Source: Opitutales bacterium (GTDB lineage Bacteria > Verrucomicrobiota > Verrucomicrobiia > Opitutales > Opitutaceae). From it: a stretch of 36,904 nt of DNA. The stretch lies in NCBI GenBank assembly GCA_018700525.1, contig JABITN010000175.1, positions 1-36,904 of the forward strand. The letters run 5' to 3'. The notes beneath the pieces were generated by a model. The model was not told the origin of the DNA. It saw nothing but the letters and a program-made list of their open reading frames with translations, and did no database searches. The position numbers were made by a program, and so were the translations under genes. This document shows positions 16,668-25,106 of the stretch, one piece after another; the first letter of the stretch is position 1, and each line of letters opens with the position of its first letter.

Positions 16668-18086
16668 ATGAACGTTCTCATTACTCGGTTTGCCACTCTT
16701 GTCATTCTTTCGATTTCCTTCTCTGGATTCGCCCAAAAGGAACCCAAGAACATCCTCTTCATCGCCGGTCCGCCAAGCCACGGATGGAACCAACACGAAT
16801 TTCCTGCAGGATGCGAATTGCTCGCCCAGTGCCTCAATCAAAGCAACCTCGGAATCGATGCGAACGTAAGCCTTGGCTGGCCCGAAGATGACCGACTCCT
16901 CGAAAACGCCCAAACCATCGTCCTCTACAGCGATGGAAATGAAGAACACGTCGCTAAGGGAAAAGCGGATGCACTCAATGATCTTTTGAGCAAAGGAGTA
17001 AATTTCGCCATCCTTCACTTCGCGATCGAAACCGGAGCCTCCGAACTCGATGCCTTTCTCTCGAGAGCGATCGGAGCCTATTTCGAATTAGACTGGTCCG
17101 TCAATCCAGTCTGGACACTCGAAGACGCTACCATTGCCCAACACTCCGTTACTCGAGGAGTCGCTTTCGAATCCATTGAAGACGAATGGTACTACCACCT
17201 ACGGTTTCCAACGACAGGCGAAAACGTCACTTCCCTCCTTTCCGCTCATCCTCCTGAAAATTCGCTAGGTAAAGACGGACCCCGAAGTGGCAATCCAGAC
17301 GTACGCTCCGCATTGAGAAACCGGATACCGCAAACCTTAGCCTGGATAAAATCCGAACCCAACCAGTCGCGCGGCTTTGGTTTCACTGGCGGTCACTACC
17401 ATTACAACTGGAACGACGAAGCCCAACGGAAGCTCGTCCTCAACGGAATCGCATGGACCGCTGGCATCGTAATTCCTGCCAATGGAATTGAATCAAAAAT
17501 AGCGCCAATCGTAAAACACCAATCGATTGAACATGCCATCGCCCTTGGCGACCTGGACGATCTTAAGCGTTATATCGCCAACGATCCGGAGACCCTCAAT
17601 CGCCCTGGGCGCGGCAGCTACACCCCCTTACACCAAGCCATCCTTCGCAAAAAGAAGGCCCTCGTAACAAGCCTTCTCCAACAAGGAGCCGACCCCAACA
17701 TTCCAACGAAAAGCAAACAAACCGCTCTCCACATCGCGATCAGTCGCAGCGATCTCGAATCGGCCAAAGCAGTTCTCCAAGCCGGAGCAGACCTAAGTCT
17801 CAAGGACGGCAGCGGCTGGACGCCCCTCCACCTGGCGGCCGCCAAAAACAAACTCGAACTCGCCAAATTTCTCCTCGATAGCGGTGCCGACCCGAAACTC
17901 CTCAGCGAGGCCGGAGGAACCCCTCTGCACGAAGCATCTGTGAGCGGTAGCAGCGACATAATCCAGCTTCTCCTCAATCGCGGCGTCGATCCGAAAATCG
18001 TATCCAAAACCGGAAAAACCGCTCTCGATCACGCGATCGAATTCAAGAACCAAGCAGCGATCGAATTGCTCGAAACTCAGCTCTAA
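16668..18086 (+). CDS. Secreted ThuA-like domain fused to ankyrin repeats
   Basis: A 472-residue protein with a signal peptide (about 1-22, ending GFAQ). Residues 26-270 form a ThuA-like, class I glutamine-amidotransferase-like domain: 'NILFIAGPPSHGWNQHEF', 'GVNFAILHFAIETG', 'ESIEDEWYYHLRF' and 'RGFGFTGGHYHYNWNDEAQR' are its usual blocks. Residues from about 283 to 472 are five or six ankyrin repeats ('SYTPLHQAI', 'KQTALHIAI', 'GWTPLHLAA', 'GGTPLHEAS', 'GKTALDHAI'). ThuA-like proteins in this phylum are often secreted and linked to sugar turnover, but their reaction is not established. The ankyrin half should bind a protein partner. ThuA proteins are normally about 250 residues, so the fusion is notable. 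There is no break or frameshift between the halves. Confidence 0.88.
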   Translation: MNVLITRFATLVILSISFSGFAQKEPKNILFIAGPPSHGWNQHEFPAGCELLAQCLNQSNLGIDANVSLGWPEDDRLLENAQTIVLYSDGNEEHVAKGKADALNDLLSKGVNFAILHFAIETGASELDAFLSRAIGAYFELDWSVNPVWTLEDATIAQHSVTRGVAFESIEDEWYYHLRFPTTGENVTSLLSAHPPENSLGKDGPRSGNPDVRSALRNRIPQTLAWIKSEPNQSRGFGFTGGHYHYNWNDEAQRKLVLNGIAWTAGIVIPANGIESKIAPIVKHQSIEHAIALGDLDDLKRYIANDPETLNRPGRGSYTPLHQAILRKKKALVTSLLQQGADPNIPTKSKQTALHIAISRSDLESAKAVLQAGADLSLKDGSGWTPLHLAAAKNKLELAKFLLDSGADPKLLSEAGGTPLHEASVSGSSDIIQLLLNRGVDPKIVSKTGKTALDHAIEFKNQAAIELLETQL

Positions 18087-18158
18087 CGATTAGCCAATAA
18101 ACTCAATTCAAGATCTTTTGCTTTACCTGCATCCCGTTAGCTCTTCAGTTAGTAATAC

Positions 18159-18695
18159 GTGTCTATTAGAAAATCTATCCAATTCCAGGAGATCGAAAGT
18201 GCAATCGGCTCCATTGCGTCTCAAATAGCCGCAGCCCATGGTTCAACGCCCAATCTAGTACTGGCCGCTATCGCCAATGGTGGAATTGTTCTCACAAAGA
18301 TCCTCGGAAAAATACTCGCTGAAAAACATGGGATAAAAACCCATTCGGCGATTATCGACATTTCCTTTCATCGCGACGATATTGGCGTCAACCCAATCGC
18401 CAAAGAGGTGGAATCGACCGAGCTGATCCATGATCCTGAAGAATCCACCATTATCCTGGTAGATGACGTCATATTCACAGGTCGCAGTATTCGAGCCGCC
18501 ATGGCAGAAGTTCACGCGATCGGAAGACCCCGTAAAATAGAACTCGCAGCGCTCATCGACCGCGGCAATCGACTTCTCCCCATTCAAGCCGATTACATCG
18601 GAATCGAAGAACCCACCTCGACCGAAGAAAAAGTCGTGGTTGAGCTGGATTCAGACGAACTTATCAAGTCGTGCATTGACATTCTTTCCACTTAG
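18159..18695 (+). CDS. pyrR: PyrR-like pyrimidine regulator / uracil phosphoribosyltransferase
   Basis: Type I phosphoribosyltransferase of 178 residues, the usual PyrR length. The PRPP-binding loop is 'ILVDDVIFTGRSIRAA' at about 99-114, and 'ISFHRDD' and 'LIDRGNRLLPIQADYIG' are PyrR blocks. PyrR binds pyr mRNA and releases attenuation in some bacteria, and also makes UMP from uracil and PRPP. It starts at GTG 18159; pyrB follows 21 nt after its stop and pyrC after that, so this is a pyrimidine operon. In the 72-bp leader (18087-18158) I see no anti-terminator/terminator pair, so RNA-based control by this PyrR is not supported here. Confidence 0.92.
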   Translation: MSIRKSIQFQEIESAIGSIASQIAAAHGSTPNLVLAAIANGGIVLTKILGKILAEKHGIKTHSAIIDISFHRDDIGVNPIAKEVESTELIHDPEESTIILVDDVIFTGRSIRAAMAEVHAIGRPRKIELAALIDRGNRLLPIQADYIGIEEPTSTEEKVVVELDSDELIKSCIDILST

Positions 18696-18716
18696 CGCTG
18701 ATTGGCCTCTTCAGGT

Positions 18717-19658
18717 ATGCCTTGGAACCGAAAAGACCTGATATCGATCGAAGAACTTTCCCCTGAAGAGATCCTTACGTTGTTTAAGACAGCGGAAGCC
18801 TTTAAGAAGATTCTCAATCGAAAGACTGCAAAGACCCCTGCCCTCAGAGGTAAAACCGTGGTCAATCTCTTCTTCGAGAATAGCACTCGAACACGAGTCG
18901 CCTTCGAGATGGCCGCAACCAAGCTCAGCGCCGATGTCATGTCGCTCGATATGAAAACGAGCAGCACCGCCAAAGGCGAAACCCTCCGCGATACAGTCGA
19001 AAATATCCGAGCCCTAGCCGCCGACCTCATCGTTATCCGGCACTCCGCTCCAGGATCCGCAGCCTATATCGCCAAAATTCTCGACATTCCTGTCATCAAC
19101 GCAGGCGACGGCGCTCACGAGCACCCCACTCAAGCCCTGCTCGACTGCTTCACTCTTCAAGAAAAATTCGGATCGATCGAAGGACTCAAAATCGCCATTC
19201 TCGGCGACATTCTATACAGCCGAGTCGCTCGTTCCAATATTTGGGCGATGAACAAGCTCGGAGCCGAAGTCACCCTCGTAGGCCCCTCGACACTCGTCCC
19301 ACGCGGATTCGAGCAACTGGGAGTCACCGTATCGCACGACTTGAAATCCGCTCTCGCCGATAAAGACGCTGTCATGTTGCTGCGGATACAACATGAACGC
19401 CAAAACGCTTCTGCATTCCCCTCGCTCAACGAATACACGCGCATGTTCGGCCTCAACAAAACCCGTCTTTCCTGGCTAAAGGAAGATGCGGTCATCATGC
19501 ACCCAGGCCCCATTAATCGTGGTGTCGAAATAGACTCGGAACTCGCGGATTCCTCTCAATCGGTAATTCTCCAACAAGTCACCAACGGACTCGCCACCCG
19601 TATGGCGGCTCTCTACCTTTGCTCAGGCGGCAATGCCGATGCAGTCGCCGCATCGTAA
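18717..19658 (+). CDS. pyrB: Aspartate carbamoyltransferase catalytic subunit
   Basis: Second step of pyrimidine synthesis: carbamoyl phosphate plus aspartate to carbamoyl aspartate. The carbamoyl-phosphate loop 'FENSTRTRVAFEMA' carries STRTR at 56-60; 'VIRHSAPG', 'HEHPTQALLDCFT' and 'MHPGPINRG' are the remaining active-site blocks. Length 313 is standard. ATG 18717 is preferred, with AGG a few bases upstream; an in-frame TTG at 18702 would add five residues. No pyrI regulatory subunit is adjacent. The next gene encodes a dihydroorotase with an altered active site, which matters because some PyrB enzymes assemble with an inactive dihydroorotase-like partner. Confidence 0.96.
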   Translation: MPWNRKDLISIEELSPEEILTLFKTAEAFKKILNRKTAKTPALRGKTVVNLFFENSTRTRVAFEMAATKLSADVMSLDMKTSSTAKGETLRDTVENIRALAADLIVIRHSAPGSAAYIAKILDIPVINAGDGAHEHPTQALLDCFTLQEKFGSIEGLKIAILGDILYSRVARSNIWAMNKLGAEVTLVGPSTLVPRGFEQLGVTVSHDLKSALADKDAVMLLRIQHERQNASAFPSLNEYTRMFGLNKTRLSWLKEDAVIMHPGPINRGVEIDSELADSSQSVILQQVTNGLATRMAALYLCSGGNADAVAAS

Positions 19659-19683
19659 TGGAAAGCATAATACGCAACGTGTC

Positions 19684-20988
19684 ATGAGCCAAACAACTTG
19701 GATAAAAGGGGGTCGCATCATCGACCCGAAAAACAAACGCGATGACGTTGGCGATCTATTCATTGCCGAAGGAAAAATCATCGATCGTCCAACGGATGAC
19801 AATTTGACTGATGCCACAATCATCGATGCGACTGGATTGGTCGTAACACCCGGACTTATCGATCTTCACGTCCACTTTCGCGTACCAGGACAAACCCACA
19901 AAGAAACGATTTTCACAGGTACCAGCGCCGCAGCAGCAGGCGGATACACCAGCGTCGTCTGCATGCCCAACACTTCCCCTCCAGCCGATACAGCCGGAAC
20001 TATACAATATATTAAAGACGCCGTTCAACGCGAAGCCGTGGTCAACGTCTTCCCCACTGGATGCATCACCGTCGGCATGGCCGGCGAACTCCTTGCTCCA
20101 ACTGGCTCGCTCAGCGATGCCGGAGCGGTCGCCATTTCTGACGGAGGCAAATGCGTGCAAAACAACGGTCTCATGAGACGAGCGGTCGAGTACGCTCACA
20201 TGTTCGACATACCAGTCATCGACCACTGCGAGGACTACGATCTCTCCAGTGACGGCGTGATGAATGAAGGCTTCGTCTCCACCAAGCTCGGTCTCCGCTC
20301 CAGCCCAAAGGAAGCCGAAGATGTCATCGTTTCGAGAAACGTCATCCTCTCCGCCAAAACCGGAGCCCATATCCACTTGCAGCATATTAGCTCGAAAAAC
20401 GCTATAGACCTAATCCGACGAGCCAAGGCCCGAGGCGCGAACGTAACTGCCGAAGCGACTCCCCATCATATCGCGTTCTCGGATACGGAAGTCGAAAGCT
20501 TCGATCCCAATTTCAAAATGAACCCGCCGCTTCGCACCGAAACGGATAGAGTAGCCTTACTCGACGCGCTCGAAGATGGAACCATCGACTGTATTGCCAC
20601 TGGACACGCCCCGCACACCGATTACGAAAAAGACGTCGAATTCGACTATGCGCCTCATGGGGTAATCGGCCTTGAAACGGCCTTAGCAGCGACTCTCGGC
20701 CAACTTTATCATTCGAAGCGCCTGTCCCTTTCCGGAACGCTCTCATTGCTCACTCACCGAGCATCCGAAGTTTTGAAACTGAACAAAGGCACGCTCAGCA
20801 CCGGAGCCGACGCCGACATCGCGATAATCGACCCAGAACTCGAATGGACGCCTAACGTCGATAGCTTTCTTAGCAAATCAGCCAATTCCCCCTGGATCGG
20901 CCGAACGCTCAAAGGCAAGACCATCAAAACCCTCGTATCCGGAAATCTAGTATACGCTGACGGACAGATCGTCAAAGAGGTCGGTTAA
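19684..20988 (+). CDS. pyrC: Dihydroorotase, class I, catalytic Asp replaced
   Basis: Third step of pyrimidine synthesis. ATG 19684 is chosen, 25 nt after pyrB, giving 434 residues; a longer frame starts at 19633 inside pyrB. Zinc-site histidines are visible: His62 and His64 in 'DLHVHFRVPGQTH', one in 'IDHCEDYD', one in 'HLQHISS'. 'EATPHH' is also typical. The catalytic loop normally reads TDHAPH, with Asp as zinc ligand and general base. Here it is 'ATGHAPH', with Gly307 encoded by GGA at 20602-20604. Two base changes separate GGA from either Asp codon, so a single read error does not explain it. It may be a lineage variant, a weakened enzyme, or a structural partner for PyrB. No other pyrC is in the window. 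Confidence 0.9.
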   Translation: MSQTTWIKGGRIIDPKNKRDDVGDLFIAEGKIIDRPTDDNLTDATIIDATGLVVTPGLIDLHVHFRVPGQTHKETIFTGTSAAAAGGYTSVVCMPNTSPPADTAGTIQYIKDAVQREAVVNVFPTGCITVGMAGELLAPTGSLSDAGAVAISDGGKCVQNNGLMRRAVEYAHMFDIPVIDHCEDYDLSSDGVMNEGFVSTKLGLRSSPKEAEDVIVSRNVILSAKTGAHIHLQHISSKNAIDLIRRAKARGANVTAEATPHHIAFSDTEVESFDPNFKMNPPLRTETDRVALLDALEDGTIDCIATGHAPHTDYEKDVEFDYAPHGVIGLETALAATLGQLYHSKRLSLSGTLSLLTHRASEVLKLNKGTLSTGADADIAIIDPELEWTPNVDSFLSKSANSPWIGRTLKGKTIKTLVSGNLVYADGQIVKEVG

Positions 20989-21097
20989 TCGATACTGAAA
21001 ATTCATCTCAAAACCACGCCGACCGACCCTTCAACGAAGCTCAGGATCAACGACATCGTAGCGACCCGAGGGACTAGCGTGGATTTTACAATTGACC

Positions 21098-22126
21098 CTA
21101 CCTTCCGCGACCGCCGCCGCTGGGACGGCCACCGCCACGGTTTGCTCCTCCGCCAAAGCCGCGACCGCCGTCAGCTCCTGCATTTTCTAACTGTTGCTTG
21201 GACTGACGTAAATCACGCTCATACTCCAATAGTTGGCTCTCTGCGAGACTTGCCAATTGAGCGTCATTGAGAACTCTCGAGGCCTCCTCAAGCAATGCAG
21301 CCTCGTAAACCGACCGCTCTTGATAATACGTATCGACCATCTCCTTCGTTAATGGTTGCCCTTTTCCTCCGCGATTATCCTTCAGATCGTAGGTATAATC
21401 GTATTCCCTATCCACCTTCGCCAAAATGTTAACCAAACCTTCGCTTTGACGTTTCGAAAGCGGCGACTCCGTGTAGCTCAAAGAGCGTTCCAAAGATTCA
21501 ACGTCACCTCGATATTGCAGCGTAGAGCTATATTTCTTCAACGCTTCCGCATTGTCCTCGCCAAGCAATGCAACAACATCGCTATCCAAAAGGTCTCTCT
21601 CGCTCTTCATTTCCTCCTTGAGCGCAACCCGTTCTTCTTCCGTCGAGCCAGACGCGAGAATTTGGCCTTCCATCCGAAGCAATGTCTGTTCTGCCATCAG
21701 CGTTTTCAACACATCGATTTGATCGGCCGGAAGATTTAGACGTTTAAAAAAATCCGCGTATCCTCGATCAAGGCGTCCCATCATGCCTTCGATCATTTCC
21801 ATTCGCTGCTCCGGATCGCTAAAACGCTCAAGCATGGCAGCTTTCTGCTTTTCCTGAAATTCCTTTCGGCGTTCCATAATTTGTTCGCTAGTAAGGTTTC
21901 CTCCTCCCGCAAAACGTCCGCGACGTCCCTCTTCCGCAACCGCAGGCTCGGCGACGGATGCCTCCACTATCGCTTCAGCCTCGACCGAAGCTTCAATGGC
22001 CGCCGGCTCAATGGCTCGACTGGCCAACTGACGCTTCAAGCTTTGGTTTTCCATACTCAAGTAGCCAGAGTAAGCGGCAAGCGTAACGGCAAGGATTGAA
22101 AGGATTGCAGTGGACCGACGTTTCAT
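21098..22126 (-). CDS. Unrecognised secreted/anchored protein with Arg-Gly-rich tail
   Basis: No family recognised. ATG at 22126 opens a signal-anchor (about 1-22, 'MKRRSTAILSILAVTLAAYS'), giving 342 residues; the frame extends to 22210 but without sense. Then come an Ala/Glu-rich linker, a highly charged, mostly helical body with 'SDPEQRMEMIEGMMGRLDRG' and 'LNLPADQIDVLKTLMAEQTL', and a C-terminal tail of about 25 residues made almost wholly of Gly, Arg, Ala and Pro. The Leu-x-Gln-type helices recall Spy/CpxP-like or other periplasmic helical proteins, only loosely. The RG-rich end could bind nucleic acid or polyanions. It is convergent with pyrC and divergent from uppS. Confidence 0.75.
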   Translation of the reverse strand: MKRRSTAILSILAVTLAAYSGYLSMENQSLKRQLASRAIEPAAIEASVEAEAIVEASVAEPAVAEEGRRGRFAGGGNLTSEQIMERRKEFQEKQKAAMLERFSDPEQRMEMIEGMMGRLDRGYADFFKRLNLPADQIDVLKTLMAEQTLLRMEGQILASGSTEEERVALKEEMKSERDLLDSDVVALLGEDNAEALKKYSSTLQYRGDVESLERSLSYTESPLSKRQSEGLVNILAKVDREYDYTYDLKDNRGGKGQPLTKEMVDTYYQERSVYEAALLEEASRVLNDAQLASLAESQLLEYERDLRQSKQQLENAGADGGRGFGGGANRGGGRPSGGGRGR

Positions 22127-22273
22127 GATTCGAAAAGGTAATTTATATAATACGTGACGGACCTCCAGACCACATTCGTCACGCATGCTAACAAAACGCT
22201 TTCTCTCCAAAAATAGTTACAACCTCCAGACAATCCGCTTCCTCCATCCCTCCAGGATCCATTCGATAAACCC

Positions 22274-22302
22274 TTGCAAAATCGCAGGAGGCTTACTATT
22301 CC
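22274..22302 (+). promoter_or_regulatory. Weak candidate promoter of the uppS operon
   Basis: TTGCAA (22274-22279) and TATTCC (22297-22302) are 17 bp apart, placing the transcript start within about 10 nt of the uppS ATG. Both hexamers are poor matches. It is proposed because this gap is the only room for the operon promoter. Confidence 0.3.
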
Positions 22303-22314
22303 CGCTCTATTTCA

Positions 22315-23070
22315 ATGAGCGAAAACGTCTCGCAACAGAACGGACCTGACCATATCGGCATCATTATGGATGGCAATGGTCGCTGGGCTCAAGCTCAGGG
22401 ATTTTCACGTATTAAAGGTCATCGCCAAGGGGTGGAAACCTGTCGTCGAATCATCGACGCATGCCAAGGCCTCGACATCCACTACCTCACTCTCTACGCA
22501 TTTTCGTCGGAAAACTGGAATCGCCCCGAACCTGAGGTCAATGCTCTCATGGAGCTGCTCGAACTCTTCCTCATGCAGGAAACCGACCTCCTCATAGAAA
22601 AAAAAGTAAGACTGCACGCAATCGGGCGTTTAGAAGAACTCCCCGCCAAACCACGCCGCGCCCTCAAAAAAGCAATCGAAGCGACCTCCCAATTCGACGA
22701 TTGGCATCTCACTCTCGCCCTCAACTACAGCTCTCGCAACGAAGTCATTGATGCCACCAAGGCAATCGCTCGCCTAGCGGCCTCAGGAAAACTCGATCCC
22801 GAAGAATTGGACTGGGAAACCATCTCCAGGTACCTTTATACCGATGGCTTGCCCGACCCAGACCTTATCGTTCGAACGTCTGGCGAAGCACGACTCAGCA
22901 ACTTTCTTCTCATGCAAAGCGCCTACGCTGAATTCTACTTCACGAGCACCTGTTGGCCTGACTTCACAAAAGCCCACCTAGAGGAAGCGATCCAATCATT
23001 CCACGATCGCGAACGCCGATTCGGAAGAACCGGCGAGCAACTCGAAGTGGAAACCAGTCTCTCACGCTAA
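22315..23070 (+). CDS. uppS: Undecaprenyl diphosphate synthase
   Basis: cis-Prenyltransferase that extends farnesyl diphosphate with isopentenyl diphosphate to the C55 lipid carrier for peptidoglycan and other envelope sugars. The 251-residue chain has 'IGIIMDGNGRWA' (catalytic Asp19), 'LYAFSSENWNRP' and 'RTSGEARLSNFLLMQSAYAE', all diagnostic. The ATG at 22315 begins a hydrophilic leader typical of the family. It is first gene of the cluster uppS-cdsA-dxr-rseP-ispG; cdsA starts 17 nt after its stop. Confidence 0.97.
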   Translation: MSENVSQQNGPDHIGIIMDGNGRWAQAQGFSRIKGHRQGVETCRRIIDACQGLDIHYLTLYAFSSENWNRPEPEVNALMELLELFLMQETDLLIEKKVRLHAIGRLEELPAKPRRALKKAIEATSQFDDWHLTLALNYSSRNEVIDATKAIARLAASGKLDPEELDWETISRYLYTDGLPDPDLIVRTSGEARLSNFLLMQSAYAEFYFTSTCWPDFTKAHLEEAIQSFHDRERRFGRTGEQLEVETSLSR

Positions 23071-23087
23071 CCGCTTCCGCCCCCGCT

Positions 23088-23924
23088 GTGAAAAAACGCA
23101 TTTTCAGCACTCTGATCCTCTGGGTCATAGTAGTCATCTGCTTCTTCTTCATCGGACCCGACGCCGCCGTCTGGCTGCTCGCAGTGCTTAGCCTAGGATC
23201 GCAATACGAATTCTACGGCCTCCTTGAAAAAATGGGCCAGCGCCCATTTAAGAAATTCGGCACAATATTGGGAACGGTCATGATTATCGTGCCCTACTAC
23301 ACCAATTTGTTCGCTCATAGCCACGCAGGAAACGTCCAATCCGGAATCATCGCGGTTACGATAGTAGCGTGCTGCCTCCGCATTCTCAGGGAACGGAAAA
23401 GCGACGAGCGCATCAAATCCTTGAGCTCCACGCTGCTCGGCCTGATCTACATTCCGTTCATGCTCAGTTTTCTAGTGCGCATGATCGAATTGCCAGCCGA
23501 GCCCGCCAAAGGACTTATGCTTGTGGTCTGGCTAATTGTGACCGCTAAATTCACCGACGTTGGAGCCCTCCTTTTCGGTAAAGCATTCGGTCGCCACCCG
23601 ATGTCTCCAAACACGAGCCCCAACAAAACCTGGGAAGGTGCAGCTGGTGGATGCCTCCTTTCCGTCGCGCTTGGATTTGCTCTCACCTTCTTCGCTCGCG
23701 ATTATTTTCCTGCATTTTTCACCCCTCTCTGGGGAACTCTACTCGCCCTCCCAATTGCAATTATCGCAATCGTATCCGATTTGGTCGAAAGTATGCTCAA
23801 GCGCATGGCTCTACAAAAAGACAGCGGTTCTTTCATCCCAGGTATTGGCGGCGCGTTCGACTTGACCGATTCGCTGGTTCTTTCCGCTCCTACCGGATAC
23901 TTGCTCTTCGGACTGATCATCTAA
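23088..23924 (+). CDS. cdsA: Phosphatidate cytidylyltransferase
   Basis: Makes CDP-diacylglycerol from phosphatidic acid and CTP at the inner membrane. The 278-residue protein, starting at GTG 23088, has about eight membrane segments. The C-terminal signature is recognisable: 'SDLVESMLKRMALQKDSG' then 'PGIGGAFDLTDSL'. Two usual residues differ: the His of PGHGG is Ile and the Arg of D-R-x-D is Leu. The Lys-Asp pair and the last two Asp residues are kept, so activity is still likely. Between uppS (17 nt upstream) and dxr (7 nt downstream), as in many bacteria. Confidence 0.93.
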   Translation: MKKRIFSTLILWVIVVICFFFIGPDAAVWLLAVLSLGSQYEFYGLLEKMGQRPFKKFGTILGTVMIIVPYYTNLFAHSHAGNVQSGIIAVTIVACCLRILRERKSDERIKSLSSTLLGLIYIPFMLSFLVRMIELPAEPAKGLMLVVWLIVTAKFTDVGALLFGKAFGRHPMSPNTSPNKTWEGAAGGCLLSVALGFALTFFARDYFPAFFTPLWGTLLALPIAIIAIVSDLVESMLKRMALQKDSGSFIPGIGGAFDLTDSLVLSAPTGYLLFGLII

Positions 23925-23931
23925 CGCATTC

Positions 23932-25104
23932 ATGGGAAAACGATCCAAAGTCGTCTTGCTTGGAGCAACCGGGTCCATTGGTGCAAGCGCCTTGAAGGTG
24001 ATTCGCCAACACTCGGATAAACTCGAACTGATCGGCATCGCCGCCAATCGAAATATCGAGCAGCTCGCGGACATTGCCCGAGAATTTTCCGTCATGGAAA
24101 TCGGAATCTACGACGAGACCGCTTGGAAAGCAGCCAAGAATCGCGATCTCATGCCCGACAATGCCAATATCGTTTGCGGCGAAGAAGGTCTCTGCCAGCT
24201 CGCCTCGCTTCCTGATTGCGACACTGTTCTGGTCGCCGTCGTCGGCACACAAGGCCTCATGCCAGCTCTGGCAACTATCCAAGCTGGTCACAAGCTAGCC
24301 ATCGCCAGCAAGGAAATCCTCGTCCTCGCCGGCAAATTCATCATGGAAGCCGCCCACGCTAAGCAGGTATCTATTCTCCCCGTCGACAGCGAGCACAACG
24401 CCCTTTTCCAATGCCTGGAAGGTATCGAAGCCGATCACGTCGCCAAACTAACTCTGACCGCATCTGGAGGGAGCTTCCGAGACCTGTCACTCGATCAATT
24501 CGCCAACGTGACACTCGCTCAAGCGCTGGACCATCCAAACTGGGACATGGGTCCTAAAGTAACCATCGATTCCGCGACCATGGCCAACAAAGGCCTGGAA
24601 ATGATCGAAGCCAAATGGCTTTTCGGCGTTCGCCCGGAACAGATCGACGTAGTCATCCATACTCAAAGCATGGTCCACTCCATGGTCGAATGCATCGACG
24701 GATCCGTCATCGCACAGATGAGCCCGCCAGACATGACCTTCGCCATCCAGCATGTATTGCTTTACCCAGATCGAAGTCCAAGCGTCTGTCCCAGCATCGA
24801 TTTCTCCCAGGCATTCAGCCTCGACTTTCGACCGCTCGAAAACGACCGCTATCCATGCCTCGGACTCGCCCGAAACGCCCTCAAAGCCTGCGGGGTTGCT
24901 CCCGGCATATTCAACGCCGCCAATGAAATTGCAGTCGACGCTTTCGTCCAAAACCGCATTAAATTTGTCGATATCGCAAAAATCGTAGAGAAAACACTAG
25001 AAACCATCGATAATGTCGAACCAATCAGCATAGAAGAAGTCTTGGATTACGACACGCAAGCCCGATCGATCGCCGCCGATATTACAGCTAAATCAAACTC
25101 ATAA
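23932..25104 (+). CDS. dxr: 1-deoxy-D-xylulose 5-phosphate reductoisomerase
   Basis: Second step of the MEP isoprenoid pathway: DXP to MEP with NADPH. The 390-residue length is standard. The N-terminal NADPH loop is 'LLGATGSIGASAL' (10-22). 'ASKEILVLAG' stands where the family usually has AxKE. 'VDSEHNALFQCL', 'TASGGSFRD' and 'WDMGPKVTIDSATMANKGLE' form the metal and substrate site. It starts 7 nt after cdsA and ends 2 nt before rseP, so all are cotranscribed. Together with ispG it shows that the organism makes isoprenoids by the MEP route. Confidence 0.97.
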   Translation: MGKRSKVVLLGATGSIGASALKVIRQHSDKLELIGIAANRNIEQLADIAREFSVMEIGIYDETAWKAAKNRDLMPDNANIVCGEEGLCQLASLPDCDTVLVAVVGTQGLMPALATIQAGHKLAIASKEILVLAGKFIMEAAHAKQVSILPVDSEHNALFQCLEGIEADHVAKLTLTASGGSFRDLSLDQFANVTLAQALDHPNWDMGPKVTIDSATMANKGLEMIEAKWLFGVRPEQIDVVIHTQSMVHSMVECIDGSVIAQMSPPDMTFAIQHVLLYPDRSPSVCPSIDFSQAFSLDFRPLENDRYPCLGLARNALKACGVAPGIFNAANEIAVDAFVQNRIKFVDIAKIVEKTLETIDNVEPISIEEVLDYDTQARSIAADITAKSNS

Positions 25105-25106
25105 CT

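Noticed and set aside
16590-17018. A 142-codon minus-strand frame before the ThuA-ankyrin gene
   Set aside because: Mostly antisense to the signal peptide and ThuA domain of the gene at 16668; no coherent composition.
18087-18158. PyrR-controlled attenuator in the pyr leader
   Set aside because: No alternative terminator and anti-terminator stems can be drawn in the 72-bp leader.
19756-20385. A 209-codon open frame on the minus strand
   Set aside because: Antisense shadow of pyrC; no recognisable domain.
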